From the NCBI RefSeq assembly GCF_019334565.1, contig NZ_CP079724.1, positions 1,013,001 through 1,077,000 of the forward strand: a stretch of 64,000 nt of DNA. The letters run 5' to 3'. A model generated the notes under the pieces. It was not told the origin of the DNA, did no database searches, and saw only the letters and a list, made by a program, of their open reading frames with translations. The DNA is from Streptococcus oralis. GTDB taxonomy: Bacteria; Bacillota; Bacilli; Lactobacillales; Streptococcaceae. Positions 7,363 to 15,738 of the stretch are shown here, piece after piece (the first letter of the stretch is position 1; every line of letters begins with the position of its first letter). A program made the translations under genes and the position numbers.

Positions 7363-9947
7363 TATTTTCTCCTGTGTACCACTAGATATCCGAGTAGGAT
7401 TGTAAAGAAGATTCCTCCTAGAGGAAGGATTATTCCTAACACGAGTGTACTGCTGAGGAAGTCAACTCCGGTTTCAGGTACACTGTTCTTGTTATTCGTG
7501 ACTGTCGCGGACTTATCCCCATCCAGTTTGCCTTCTTGATTTTCATAAGATACCTGATATCCACGAGAAGAGTTTGATTCCTCTTCTACGGTATAGTGAC
7601 TATCAAGTGGAAGTCCATCAATTTTTATGGTTTGATCTTTGTTTAGATCAATAGACGCTCGACCATTCGTAAATTGCAGAGGGGTTCTTTTATTATTCAC
7701 CGTTGCATTATAGGTTCCATTCAGTGGACTATTCTGAGCATCGCTGATGTTAATGGTAATCTTGAAGGATTTTAATAGGTTGGCAAATACACCTGTAACC
7801 TTTTTTGTAACTAATAAACTTGGAAGCTTGTGATTTGTGACAATACTGGTTTCGTCTTTATTCAGATCACCCTCTTGATTCTCATATGTAACGTGGTAAC
7901 CGTTCGTTGATGCCACGTCTTCTTCAACTTTGTAATGAGTTCCATACGGGAGATATTTTAGAGATTTTTCGGCATTATGTGTTAATGGTATTTGAGCACG
8001 TCCATTAGTAACTTTGATATCACCGAAAGTACCATTTATAGGATTTCGTTCTTTATCAGTTAGCTCGATGTTAATATTAAAACTCTTATTCGATGTATCT
8101 TCAGGGACTAATATCTTTCTTATCGTCAAACTAGGTAATTGACGATAAGATACTTTAAAGGTTGGCGATTGGTCCGTTCCTTCTTTTTTTACTTCCTTAG
8201 TAAAACCTGGAACATCAGGGGCTGTAAGATCATATTGATAACCCTTAGCTACTTTTTCAAAATTGGAAGTTTTACTTAGCTCACCTGCTTTTACTCCAAC
8301 ACTAGTTTTCCTGTATTCATTCTTGTCTGTTCCAGCACTCTTGCTCTTTTGAATTAATTTAAAATCTAAAGCCTTAGGTTGACTAGCTGTTACTGTGCTA
8401 CTTCCATTAACACCTTCCCACTTCACTTCCACCGGAACCGTTAATGGATCCGAAGGCTTAAATGTTGGGTTGTCAGAGTATTCTTTGGTCTTGGTTTGAG
8501 AGGTGCCTATTCCATAGGAATAGGTGACACTGGCACCTTTATTGGAGTAGAGTTTATTGACATCAGAACCTTCAGCATCACCAGTCTCTAGTTTTTTATC
8601 ACCAGCAATAGCATCTAAGGCATCTTGGCTTGATGTAACAGTAAATTTGAGGACATACCTAGCCCCATCTTCTAAAGAATAATTAGGAGAAAATTTAGCT
8701 GTAACTTCCACTAATCCTTCTGACGTTGTCTTGGAATCAAAAGTTACTTGATTTTCGGTTAATGTTTCACTGCTACCAGCCTTTTCTTTCACTACACGAA
8801 ACTCTGACGATCCGTTTGGTAATAGCTGGACATACTTAGAAAGAACATCCTTAATGGTCACGTGGTGGATTCCCAGTGGCAGAATCTTATCAGTGATATC
8901 TTTGAAACTGTCTCGTAACTGGTCTTCATTGTTTGCGGATAGGATTTCATTAGGAATGGAAGAATTGTGGTACCTGATATAATACTGCAAACTGGTAATA
9001 CTATCGACATTATTTGAATAACGAAACTTAATAGAGTAAAAACCAGCTAGTTTTGGAGCGAGACTATAGGCGAGATTATTGATAGATACATCTAAATTAT
9101 TCCAGAACCAATCTGGTGCCGTTTCTGATCCATCTTGATTATTATAGTTATAAACTGTATAACCACTGTCGTTGTAATACATATTGGCAAAACCATCTGA
9201 TAGAACAATAACAACCTTCTTGGCATTTGGTCTTGCACTATCTATCAATTGATTAGCAATACGAATACCCGCGCTAATATTGGTTCCTGTACCGATTCCT
9301 GATTCAGTCCCTATTGATTGACCACCAGCAATTCTCATATTACTGACTGCAGTCTTTGAACCACTAGCATCGTTATTCCAATTTAAAATCGTTTCCGCAT
9401 CATCCCATGGGGACACACCATCATAAAATGCTGTTCTCGCTTCATACGGCCAATACCGATACCCCCACTCCCATTTTCGGTAGTAGGAATTCCATGCTTG
9501 TTCCGCAAACTTATTATCAATCTTTCCGCCAAAACCTACCATGGATAACCGATTATTTGAATTGGATAAAATGGTATCAATTAATCCTTGACGATTTCGA
9601 GTTCCTTTAAGAGTATTTTTTAAAGCATCCAATCTTGTAATTGTTCGGCCAGTAGAAGAAGGAACATCTCTCTTGTTCATACTTCCTGAAAGATCTGCTA
9701 CTAAAACAACATCCAAGGGATCCGTTTGGGTCTCCGTTCCCAGTTTGGAAGTGATATCCAATGACAACTCATACTTGTCATCCTGTCCTGATATCGAAGT
9801 AATTGTTTTATGAAGGGTTGTCTGAGGTTCTGTAGTAAAATCAGCATTTAACAAACTTATCGGAGCACACAAAAAGAGAATAGCTAACAGTGTAACTAAA
9901 CGGCGTGCAATAATTTGAACTTTCTTAAAATCGAAGCGAATGTTCAT
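7362..9947 (-). CDS. pitA: Pilus tip adhesin with von Willebrand factor A domain (PitA-like)
   Basis: The 861-residue protein has a signal peptide (to about residue 35), a VWA domain with an intact MIDAS (Asp85-Leu-Ser87-Gly-Ser89, threonine near 220-222, Asp251), an insertion rich in Tyr and Trp (about 155-185), and two C-terminal Cna_B-like repeats. Each repeat ends in GY.V.YENQEG.L, and each has a VEE box. It ends in the sorting signal VPETG (823-827), a membrane helix and HRRK. VPETG plus a VWA head identifies the PI-2 ancillary/tip pilin. The frame is intact here, whereas pitA has been reported disrupted in some pneumococci. It is the first gene of the pilus operon; GGAG precedes the ATG. 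Confidence 0.93.
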   Translation of the reverse strand: MNIRFDFKKVQIIARRLVTLLAILFLCAPISLLNADFTTEPQTTLHKTITSISGQDDKYELSLDITSKLGTETQTDPLDVVLVADLSGSMNKRDVPSSTGRTITRLDALKNTLKGTRNRQGLIDTILSNSNNRLSMVGFGGKIDNKFAEQAWNSYYRKWEWGYRYWPYEARTAFYDGVSPWDDAETILNWNNDASGSKTAVSNMRIAGGQSIGTESGIGTGTNISAGIRIANQLIDSARPNAKKVVIVLSDGFANMYYNDSGYTVYNYNNQDGSETAPDWFWNNLDVSINNLAYSLAPKLAGFYSIKFRYSNNVDSITSLQYYIRYHNSSIPNEILSANNEDQLRDSFKDITDKILPLGIHHVTIKDVLSKYVQLLPNGSSEFRVVKEKAGSSETLTENQVTFDSKTTSEGLVEVTAKFSPNYSLEDGARYVLKFTVTSSQDALDAIAGDKKLETGDAEGSDVNKLYSNKGASVTYSYGIGTSQTKTKEYSDNPTFKPSDPLTVPVEVKWEGVNGSSTVTASQPKALDFKLIQKSKSAGTDKNEYRKTSVGVKAGELSKTSNFEKVAKGYQYDLTAPDVPGFTKEVKKEGTDQSPTFKVSYRQLPSLTIRKILVPEDTSNKSFNINIELTDKERNPINGTFGDIKVTNGRAQIPLTHNAEKSLKYLPYGTHYKVEEDVASTNGYHVTYENQEGDLNKDETSIVTNHKLPSLLVTKKVTGVFANLLKSFKITINISDAQNSPLNGTYNATVNNKRTPLQFTNGRASIDLNKDQTIKIDGLPLDSHYTVEEESNSSRGYQVSYENQEGKLDGDKSATVTNNKNSVPETGVDFLSSTLVLGIILPLGGIFFTILLGYLVVHRRK

Positions 9948-10012
9948 TTTATTCTCCTTAACTAGAATGTACTAATATTATTACTATATCAATCTAGGAC
10001 GTTTACAAGATA

Positions 10013-10041
10013 ATTGTACAATAAAGTTCACGCAGTGTCAA
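10013..10041 (-). promoter_or_regulatory. Promoter of the pilus operon
   Basis: TTGACA (10036-10041) and TACAAT (10013-10018) are 17 bp apart on the minus strand, giving a leader of about 60 nt before pitA. This 357-bp pitA-pepT gap (9948-10304) is otherwise AT-rich, with only the pepT promoter recognised. Confidence 0.75.
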
Positions 10042-10094
10042 TTAATATGATTGATTTTATATTATGTTAATTAATAAAAGAGTATGATTCTTCT

Positions 10095-10123
10095 TTGTAT
10101 TTCAAACTATTCTATGGTAAAAT
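10095..10123 (+). promoter_or_regulatory. Candidate pepT promoter
   Basis: TTGTAT (10095-10100) and an extended -10, TGG-TAAAAT (10115-10123), are separated by 17 bp. The leader to the pepT ATG would be about 175 nt and very AT-rich, with no clear fold. Confidence 0.6.
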
Positions 10124-10304
10124 GAAAAAAAATAAAAAAATCTCATAAAATATCAATGCATATATTTTAATCTAAAATATCCAAGATTTCATTTGAAAGT
10201 CTTCTGAATTTGAATTATTATATTTTTTCAAAATTCGTGAAATTTTCAGAATGAGGCTTTTTCCGAAGTTTGCATTCTATTTTATGATTGTTAAAGGAGT
10301 TTTT

Positions 10305-11528
10305 ATGACTTATCCGAACCTTTTAGATCGTTTCTTGACTTACGTTAAGGTTAATACGCGTTCTGATGAATACTCTACTACTACTCCAAGTACGCAAAGC
10401 CAGGTAGATTTTGCGACCAATGTTCTTATTCCTGAAATGAAACGTGTCGGTCTGCAAAACGTTTACTACCTTCCAAATGGTTTTGCTATTGGGACCTTAC
10501 CAGCAAACGATCCAAGCTTGTCACGCAAGATTGGCTTCATCTCCCACATGGATACTGCTGATTTTAATGCTGAGGGAGTTAATCCGCAAGTCATCGAAAA
10601 TTACGATGGTAGAGCTATCGACTTGGGTGATTCTGGATTTAAACTCGATCCTGCTGATTTCAAGAGCCTTGAGAAATATCAAGGCCAAACGCTTATCACA
10701 ACTGATGGAACGACCTTGCTGGGTGCTGATGACAAGTCTGGGATTGCTGAAATTATGACTGCTATCGAATACCTGACTGCTCATCCCAAAATCAAACACT
10801 GTGAGATTCGAGTTGGTTTTGGTCCAGATGAAGAAATTGGCGTTGGAGCTAACAAATTTGATGCAGAAGATTTTGACGTTGACTTTGCCTATACTGTTGA
10901 TGGTGGTCCGCTAGGAGAACTTCAGTACGAGACTTTCTCAGCAGCAGCTGCTGAGCTTCATTTCCAAGGGCGCAATGTCCATCCTGGTACTGCTAAAGGT
11001 CAGATGGTCAATGCACTTCAGCTAGCGATTGATTTTCATAATCAACTTCCTGAGAATGACCGACCTGAACTAACAGATGGTTACCAAGGTTTCTATCATC
11101 TTATGGATGTGTCAGGTAGTGTAGAGGAGGCGCGTACAAGCTACATCATTCGTGACTTTGAAAAGGATTCCTTTGAAGCTCGTAAAGCAGCTATGCAGTC
11201 TATTGCTGATAAGATGAATCAAGAGCTTGGGAATGATCGCGTTAGCTTGACTCTGACAGACCAGTACTACAATATGAAGGAAGTCATTGAGAAAGACATG
11301 ACACCCGTTACCATTGCTAAGGATGTTATGGAAGATTTAGGTATCACGCCAATTATTGAACCAATTCGTGGTGGAACAGATGGCTCTAAGATTTCCTTTA
11401 TGGGTATCCCAACTCCAAATATCTTTGCTGGTGGTGAAAACATGCATGGACGTTTTGAATACGTCAGCCTTCAGACTATGGAGCGTGCGGTGGATACCAT
11501 CATTGGCATTGTATCTTATAAAGACTAA
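10305..11528 (+). CDS. pepT: Peptidase T (aminotripeptidase)
   Basis: PepT is a cytoplasmic dizinc aminopeptidase of the M20 family that releases the N-terminal residue from tripeptides. The 407-residue length is standard. Metal and catalytic motifs are visible: [38 protein letters not shown] and the late PIRGGTDGS. The start [10 protein letters not shown] at 10305 is chosen for the AAAGGAG site just upstream; an upstream in-frame ATG at 10251 has none. It is transcribed alone and marks the right flank of the pilus islet. Confidence 0.97.
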   Translation: MTYPNLLDRFLTYVKVNTRSDEYSTTTPSTQSQVDFATNVLIPEMKRVGLQNVYYLPNGFAIGTLPANDPSLSRKIGFISHMDTADFNAEGVNPQVIENYDGRAIDLGDSGFKLDPADFKSLEKYQGQTLITTDGTTLLGADDKSGIAEIMTAIEYLTAHPKIKHCEIRVGFGPDEEIGVGANKFDAEDFDVDFAYTVDGGPLGELQYETFSAAAAELHFQGRNVHPGTAKGQMVNALQLAIDFHNQLPENDRPELTDGYQGFYHLMDVSGSVEEARTSYIIRDFEKDSFEARKAAMQSIADKMNQELGNDRVSLTLTDQYYNMKEVIEKDMTPVTIAKDVMEDLGITPIIEPIRGGTDGSKISFMGIPTPNIFAGGENMHGRFEYVSLQTMERAVDTIIGIVSYKD

Positions 11529-11529
11529 A

Positions 11530-11564
11530 AAAGACAAGGTAGCTCAGCTACTTCGCCTTTCTTT
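11530..11564. terminator. Terminator between pepT and the pht gene
   Basis: GTAGC TCA GCTAC with outer AAGG/CCTT pairs forms a hairpin with T-runs on both sides, serving convergent transcripts. Confidence 0.7.
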
Positions 11565-14500
11565 TTATTCATTTGGTTGAGCACTTGTCTCAGACTCACT
11601 TTGCGCTTGCTTTTCTGTTGGTTTAGAAGCAGCTGTTTCACTGTCTTTCTCAGACTTAGATTGGCTATCAGTTTTACTTGCTTTTGAACGGAGTTCCTGG
11701 TTCAAGCTAATGATTTCTTTAGCTAGAGTGAGGAGGCCTTCTTTATCACTACTTTTGGCTGCAAGTTGATCAAATAGGCCATCAACACGTTCAAAGTCAG
11801 CATCGGATCCTTTGTTATCCTCTAAGTACTTGTGAAGAGAGAGCAAGATATTATAGAGTTTTTGGTAGATAATCACCGTTTGTGGATCTTGTTCTGCTTC
11901 TTTTTTCTCTCGTTGGATAGTCGCTGCAATACGATTCAAGAGATCCTCAAGTTGTGTTTTAGCTTCGTCAAGGTCTGCATTTTCCTTTTCAGTAGCCGCT
12001 TTGATATTAGCTGCTTCTTCAGCTAGGGATTGTTTGACACCATCTTCTTTGACACGTGCTAGGAGTTGAGCAGCTTTAGTTAGGAGAGCATCCACTTCTT
12101 CCTTCTTAACATGACTAACCCGCTCTTCTGGCATAAAATCACCGTAGAGTTCTTTTAGGAATTCATAGATGGCGGTCTTAGCAGTTTGACTATCTACTTT
12201 TTCCGTATCTAGAATAGTCTTACCAACTTTTGTAGAAACGGGTTCTTCTTTGAGAGCTTCTTCTACTTCTAACTTAGTTTGGTAAATAGTTGGGAATAAC
12301 TTGTTCAAGTCGGTTGCTTTGAGGAAAGATTGTGACTGGTAAAGTTCCCATGTCAACTTGGCAACACGGTTCCGAAGTTCTTCTCTCAAACGACCATCAG
12401 ACACATGTTCGTAGAAGTACTTGATGTACTCTACTGTTGTAACCCCTGTCCGATCTCGGAAATCTTGCAAGGCCTGCAGTTTCGCTTCAATCGCAGTCAA
12501 CTCTGTCTCATCCTGTGCTAGTTTTGCTTCCTGCAAATGTACCAAAAGATCTTTCTTAGGCAAGCCATAAGTATCTGTATCCAGTGTATTGATCTTATCT
12601 ACAAGGGCTTGATACTTCTTATCTAAAGGTGAAGTTTCAACCGGTGCCATACTTTGATCCACATGGATATACTGTTTATCAAAGAGATCCAAGGCTGCTA
12701 GGTATCCAGCAGTTGAGTTTGTTGCCAGTTTTTTCATATTTTCGGTGAATTGCCCCAAAGCAAGTTCAACCCGTCTCTGCATGATTGGCTGGTCTTTGTA
12801 GAGACTTCTGCTATCTGCTAACAGTTGATCCACCTTAGATAGAACTGTTTGTTCATCAAATGCTCCAGGTTGATAGGTCGATTGTAGGGCCGGAATCTTA
12901 TTTTTCAAAGCTACTTCATAGCCCTTAGTTTGAACTTTGATATAGTGATTGTGGTCTCCGTGAGGAATCACAAAACTACCATTTTCTACTTGCAAACTAT
13001 AAGGAGACACCCCATCACGTAGTGCAGTCGTATACAGTTCATTTAGGAAATCCAGTTCTGGGTTCCCAGTTTGGAGAGGAATACGAACATGTTCTTTTCG
13101 AACAGCATAGGGATGGATATGGGTTGGATCATAGGCTTGATCCGGATTTCCAAAGACAAAGAATCCATTTGAAATGCGAATCGCTTCAAGCGGTACTCCG
13201 TAGGTCTGTGAGATATACTTGATTTTTTCTTCATCGCTAGCATCTCTTGAGAAACTTTCCACAGTCTTTGCAAGTGGTTGAACCGGCTCAGACTGATGAT
13301 TTTCTTTCAAGTGATCTTGGGCAGCTTTGATTTGGGCTGCAGTCAAGTCCTTCTTAAAGAAATAATGAGCGTGATCTCCATGAGAAACTACAAACCCTTG
13401 CTCATCTTCACTAATAACACGGTCAGCTGCAAAACCATGATCATGTTCTTCACCGTGGTGATGGTCATGCTCCTCTCCATCATGGTCATGATCTTCGTGG
13501 TTGGTATCCTGACTTCCATGGTTACCGTCTTGGTCATGATGATGATCTGGTTGAGCTGGATGTTCTGTTGGTTTGCTTGGATTTTCCAAAGGTGTTGGCT
13601 TCCCACCGTCGCTAGATAAAGGAATCATACGCGCAATCTTTTCTTCCAAGGCAGAAAGTTTTGTATATGGGATGAAATGATAGTGATTTCCGTGAGGAAT
13701 CGCCACACCACTCGGCGTTCTACTTGAAATCTTAGCAGGGTCAAAAATCAAGCCATCTGATTCAGCATAACGTTGACTACTTGGAAGAGCATAGAGCTGT
13801 TGCAATAGACTCTGAAGACTCTCAGCTTGATTACTTGGTGTTTCAGCCTGTTGACTTTGGTTGGTAGTTTGACCAGTTTCGTTTGGACTAGGACGATAGT
13901 TAGTCACACTCTGCTGAGTTCTAGTTCCAGAGAGGTAGGCTTGGGCAGCAGCTAATTCGCTAGCAGACAAGGAACTCTTTGGAATGTAGTGGTAATGTCC
14001 ACCGTGAGGTACGATATAAGCATCTCCAGTATCCTCTATAATATCAGAAGGATTAAAGATGTAGCCATCATCAGTTGTATAGCGACCTTGAGATTGAGCA
14101 AGCGCCACTGCACTATTAGAAGTTGGTGCGTCGTGAGTATGGTCTTGTTTTTGGCGCTCAATTTCCTCCTTCGTACGAATATTATCAGCATGAGCCGCAT
14201 CTTTAAGGTAGACATAATACTTACCATCAACCTTGATAATGTAGCCACCTTTGATTTCGTTGACAATATCAGCGTCTTTCAGTTGATAATTGGCATCTTT
14301 CATCAACAGTTCTTCGCTGAAAATCGCGTCAAAAGGAACTTTACCATTGTAATAATGGAAATGATCACCATGTGAAGTCACATAACCTTGATCGGTGATT
14401 TTCACGACAATTTGTTCAGCCTGAATATCTTCTTTTTTGCTAACTTGATCTGGTGTCTGGGTCTCTGTTTTTTGAGAATCTTGCTTCCCATCGACATAAG

Positions 14501-14612
14501 ACACACGGTTATTATCTTTGTTTCCTTCTACCTGGTGTTGGTTCAATGCATAGATGCAAAGGCTTAGGGAAAGGACAAGAGCCGATCCTGCTGCAAGGTA
14601 TTTCTTCTTCAT
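11565..14612 (-). CDS. Pneumococcal-type histidine triad protein (PhtE-like N-terminus, distinct C-terminus)
   Basis: This is a surface zinc-scavenging protein of about 1015 residues. A signal peptide with a possible lipobox-like cysteine (LSLSLCIY) is followed by five HxxHxH triads (near residues 81, 203, 307, 411 and 551 from this start). Most sit in the Pht repeat pattern DGYIF..PSDII..Y.VPHGxHYHYIPK. Between triads 3 and 4 lies an extra stretch of about 40 residues very rich in His, Asp and Glu. The C-terminal third is coiled-coil-like, with a helical module also found in the other Pht protein. The start MKKKYLAAG at 14612 is preferred (9 nt from the AGGAG site); two further in-frame ATGs lie at 14618 and 14621. 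It follows adcAII directly and is probably co-transcribed with it. Confidence 0.9.
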   Translation of the reverse strand: MKKKYLAAGSALVLSLSLCIYALNQHQVEGNKDNNRVSYVDGKQDSQKTETQTPDQVSKKEDIQAEQIVVKITDQGYVTSHGDHFHYYNGKVPFDAIFSEELLMKDANYQLKDADIVNEIKGGYIIKVDGKYYVYLKDAAHADNIRTKEEIERQKQDHTHDAPTSNSAVALAQSQGRYTTDDGYIFNPSDIIEDTGDAYIVPHGGHYHYIPKSSLSASELAAAQAYLSGTRTQQSVTNYRPSPNETGQTTNQSQQAETPSNQAESLQSLLQQLYALPSSQRYAESDGLIFDPAKISSRTPSGVAIPHGNHYHFIPYTKLSALEEKIARMIPLSSDGGKPTPLENPSKPTEHPAQPDHHHDQDGNHGSQDTNHEDHDHDGEEHDHHHGEEHDHGFAADRVISEDEQGFVVSHGDHAHYFFKKDLTAAQIKAAQDHLKENHQSEPVQPLAKTVESFSRDASDEEKIKYISQTYGVPLEAIRISNGFFVFGNPDQAYDPTHIHPYAVRKEHVRIPLQTGNPELDFLNELYTTALRDGVSPYSLQVENGSFVIPHGDHNHYIKVQTKGYEVALKNKIPALQSTYQPGAFDEQTVLSKVDQLLADSRSLYKDQPIMQRRVELALGQFTENMKKLATNSTAGYLAALDLFDKQYIHVDQSMAPVETSPLDKKYQALVDKINTLDTDTYGLPKKDLLVHLQEAKLAQDETELTAIEAKLQALQDFRDRTGVTTVEYIKYFYEHVSDGRLREELRNRVAKLTWELYQSQSFLKATDLNKLFPTIYQTKLEVEEALKEEPVSTKVGKTILDTEKVDSQTAKTAIYEFLKELYGDFMPEERVSHVKKEEVDALLTKAAQLLARVKEDGVKQSLAEEAANIKAATEKENADLDEAKTQLEDLLNRIAATIQREKKEAEQDPQTVIIYQKLYNILLSLHKYLEDNKGSDADFERVDGLFDQLAAKSSDKEGLLTLAKEIISLNQELRSKASKTDSQSKSEKDSETAASKPTEKQAQSESETSAQPNE

Positions 14613-14625
14613 TTTCATCATCTCC

Positions 14626-15543
14626 TCATTTTAATTCTTCTGCAAGAACATTCATGTTTTCTTCTAGATTTTCTAAGTAAGTTTTGTCATTTTCAGGATC
14701 TGCTTCTAAAGGATTGAGTGTCTTTAGGCTAACTCCTGTTGATTTGACCAAGGTCTCAGCGACTTTAGAAGAAGCATTGCTCTCAGTAAAGATGGTTTTA
14801 ACCTTATAGGTCTTAACGAATTCCTGAATTTCTGTTAGTTGTCTCGGACTTGGTTCTTGTTCAGGGGAAATCCCTGCTATACCAAGTTGTTTCAAACCAA
14901 AGCGTTTAGCGAGATAAGAAAAGGCTGTGTGTTGTGTAACAAAGGTCTTTTGACTCGCTTTTTCAAAAATAGGCTGGTACTTCTTAGTCAATTCTTGGGC
15001 TTTAGCGATAAAGTTTTTAGCATTCTTTTGATACGTTTCCTTATTAGAACTATCAATCTCCGAAAGTTTGTCAGCGATAATCTGAGCTTCTTCACCTGCT
15101 TTTTCTGGATCTAACCAAGTGTGAGGGTCGTAGAGTGTTTTTTCATCGATGCCGTCACCAGCTTCTACATCTTCTAAGCCCGGTACACGCTCCAAGGTCA
15201 TTCCTTCAGAAGCTTCTAAAACTTTAACTTTTGAGTTTTTCAAGTTAGGATCTAGGCTTCCAGCCCAAGATTCGAGCGTATGAGAATGGTAGACAAAGAC
15301 ATCTGCATCATAGATAGCAGCAATGTCATTTGCTGACGGTTCAAAGGAGTGAATCCCATTACTTGACTGAATCATCCGTACGTCATTCAAGTCACCTGAT
15401 ACCTCTTTGACCATGGCATAGATTGGGTAAAAACTTGTTACAATCTTCATCCCTTTTGCTTCTTGTTTTTCTTTTTGGCTACATGCTCCTAAGACAAGAA
15501 CCAAGAGACCTACCACTAATAATAGAAATGTTCTTTTTTTCAT
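14626..15543 (-). CDS. adcAII: Zinc-binding lipoprotein AdcAII (Lmb family)
   Basis: The 305-residue protein is the solute-binding lipoprotein that feeds zinc to the AdcCB ABC importer and works with Pht proteins. A lipobox LGAC places the lipidated cysteine at residue 21. The cluster A-I zinc ligands can be assigned: His in GIHSFEP, His in DPHTWLDP, His in TQHTAFSY, and Glu in NPLEADPEND. A promoter with AdcR-like boxes lies directly upstream. The downstream pht gene starts a few bases after its stop, with its ribosome-binding site overlapping this gene's end, matching the adcAII-pht operon of pneumococcus. Confidence 0.95.
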   Translation of the reverse strand: MKKRTFLLLVVGLLVLVLGACSQKEKQEAKGMKIVTSFYPIYAMVKEVSGDLNDVRMIQSSNGIHSFEPSANDIAAIYDADVFVYHSHTLESWAGSLDPNLKNSKVKVLEASEGMTLERVPGLEDVEAGDGIDEKTLYDPHTWLDPEKAGEEAQIIADKLSEIDSSNKETYQKNAKNFIAKAQELTKKYQPIFEKASQKTFVTQHTAFSYLAKRFGLKQLGIAGISPEQEPSPRQLTEIQEFVKTYKVKTIFTESNASSKVAETLVKSTGVSLKTLNPLEADPENDKTYLENLEENMNVLAEELK

Positions 15544-15552
15544 CGTTACTCC

Positions 15553-15617
15553 TTAACTAGTATTTAACCATTTAATTAACTAGTAAATAGTTTATCTTTA
15601 TTTACACTATATGTCAA
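15553..15617 (-). promoter_or_regulatory. adcAII promoter with three AdcR-like boxes
   Basis: TTGACA (15612-15617) and TAAACT (15589-15594) are 17 bp apart. Just downstream are TTAACTAGTAAA (15576-15587), TTAACCATTTAA (15564-15575) and TTAACTAGTATT (15553-15564), each a near match to the AdcR consensus TTAACYRGTTAA. AdcR with zinc would sit on the start site and repress. Confidence 0.82.
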
Positions 15618-15640
15618 GATATTTTACATATTTTCATGAA

Positions 15641-15680
15641 AAAAATGAGAACTAGAACTTACATTCTGTTCTCATTTTCG
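15641..15680 (-). terminator. Terminator after the phtD-like gene
   Basis: GAAAATGAGAAC and GTTCTCATTTTT form a long stem followed by T7 on the minus strand. A second inverted repeat (TTTTCTA..TAGAAAA with CTCCTA/TAGGAG) lies at about 15690-15727, between it and the gene's stop. Confidence 0.82.
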
Positions 15681-15738
15681 ATTTTAACTTTTCTAGTTCT
15701 CCTATCCTGTTTTTAGGAGTTAGAAAATGTTGTTACAA

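Noticed and set aside
9407..9610. Antisense reading frames opposite pitA, pht, ptsI and atp genes
   Set aside because: They lack ribosome-binding sites and family features and are mirror frames of well-supported genes.
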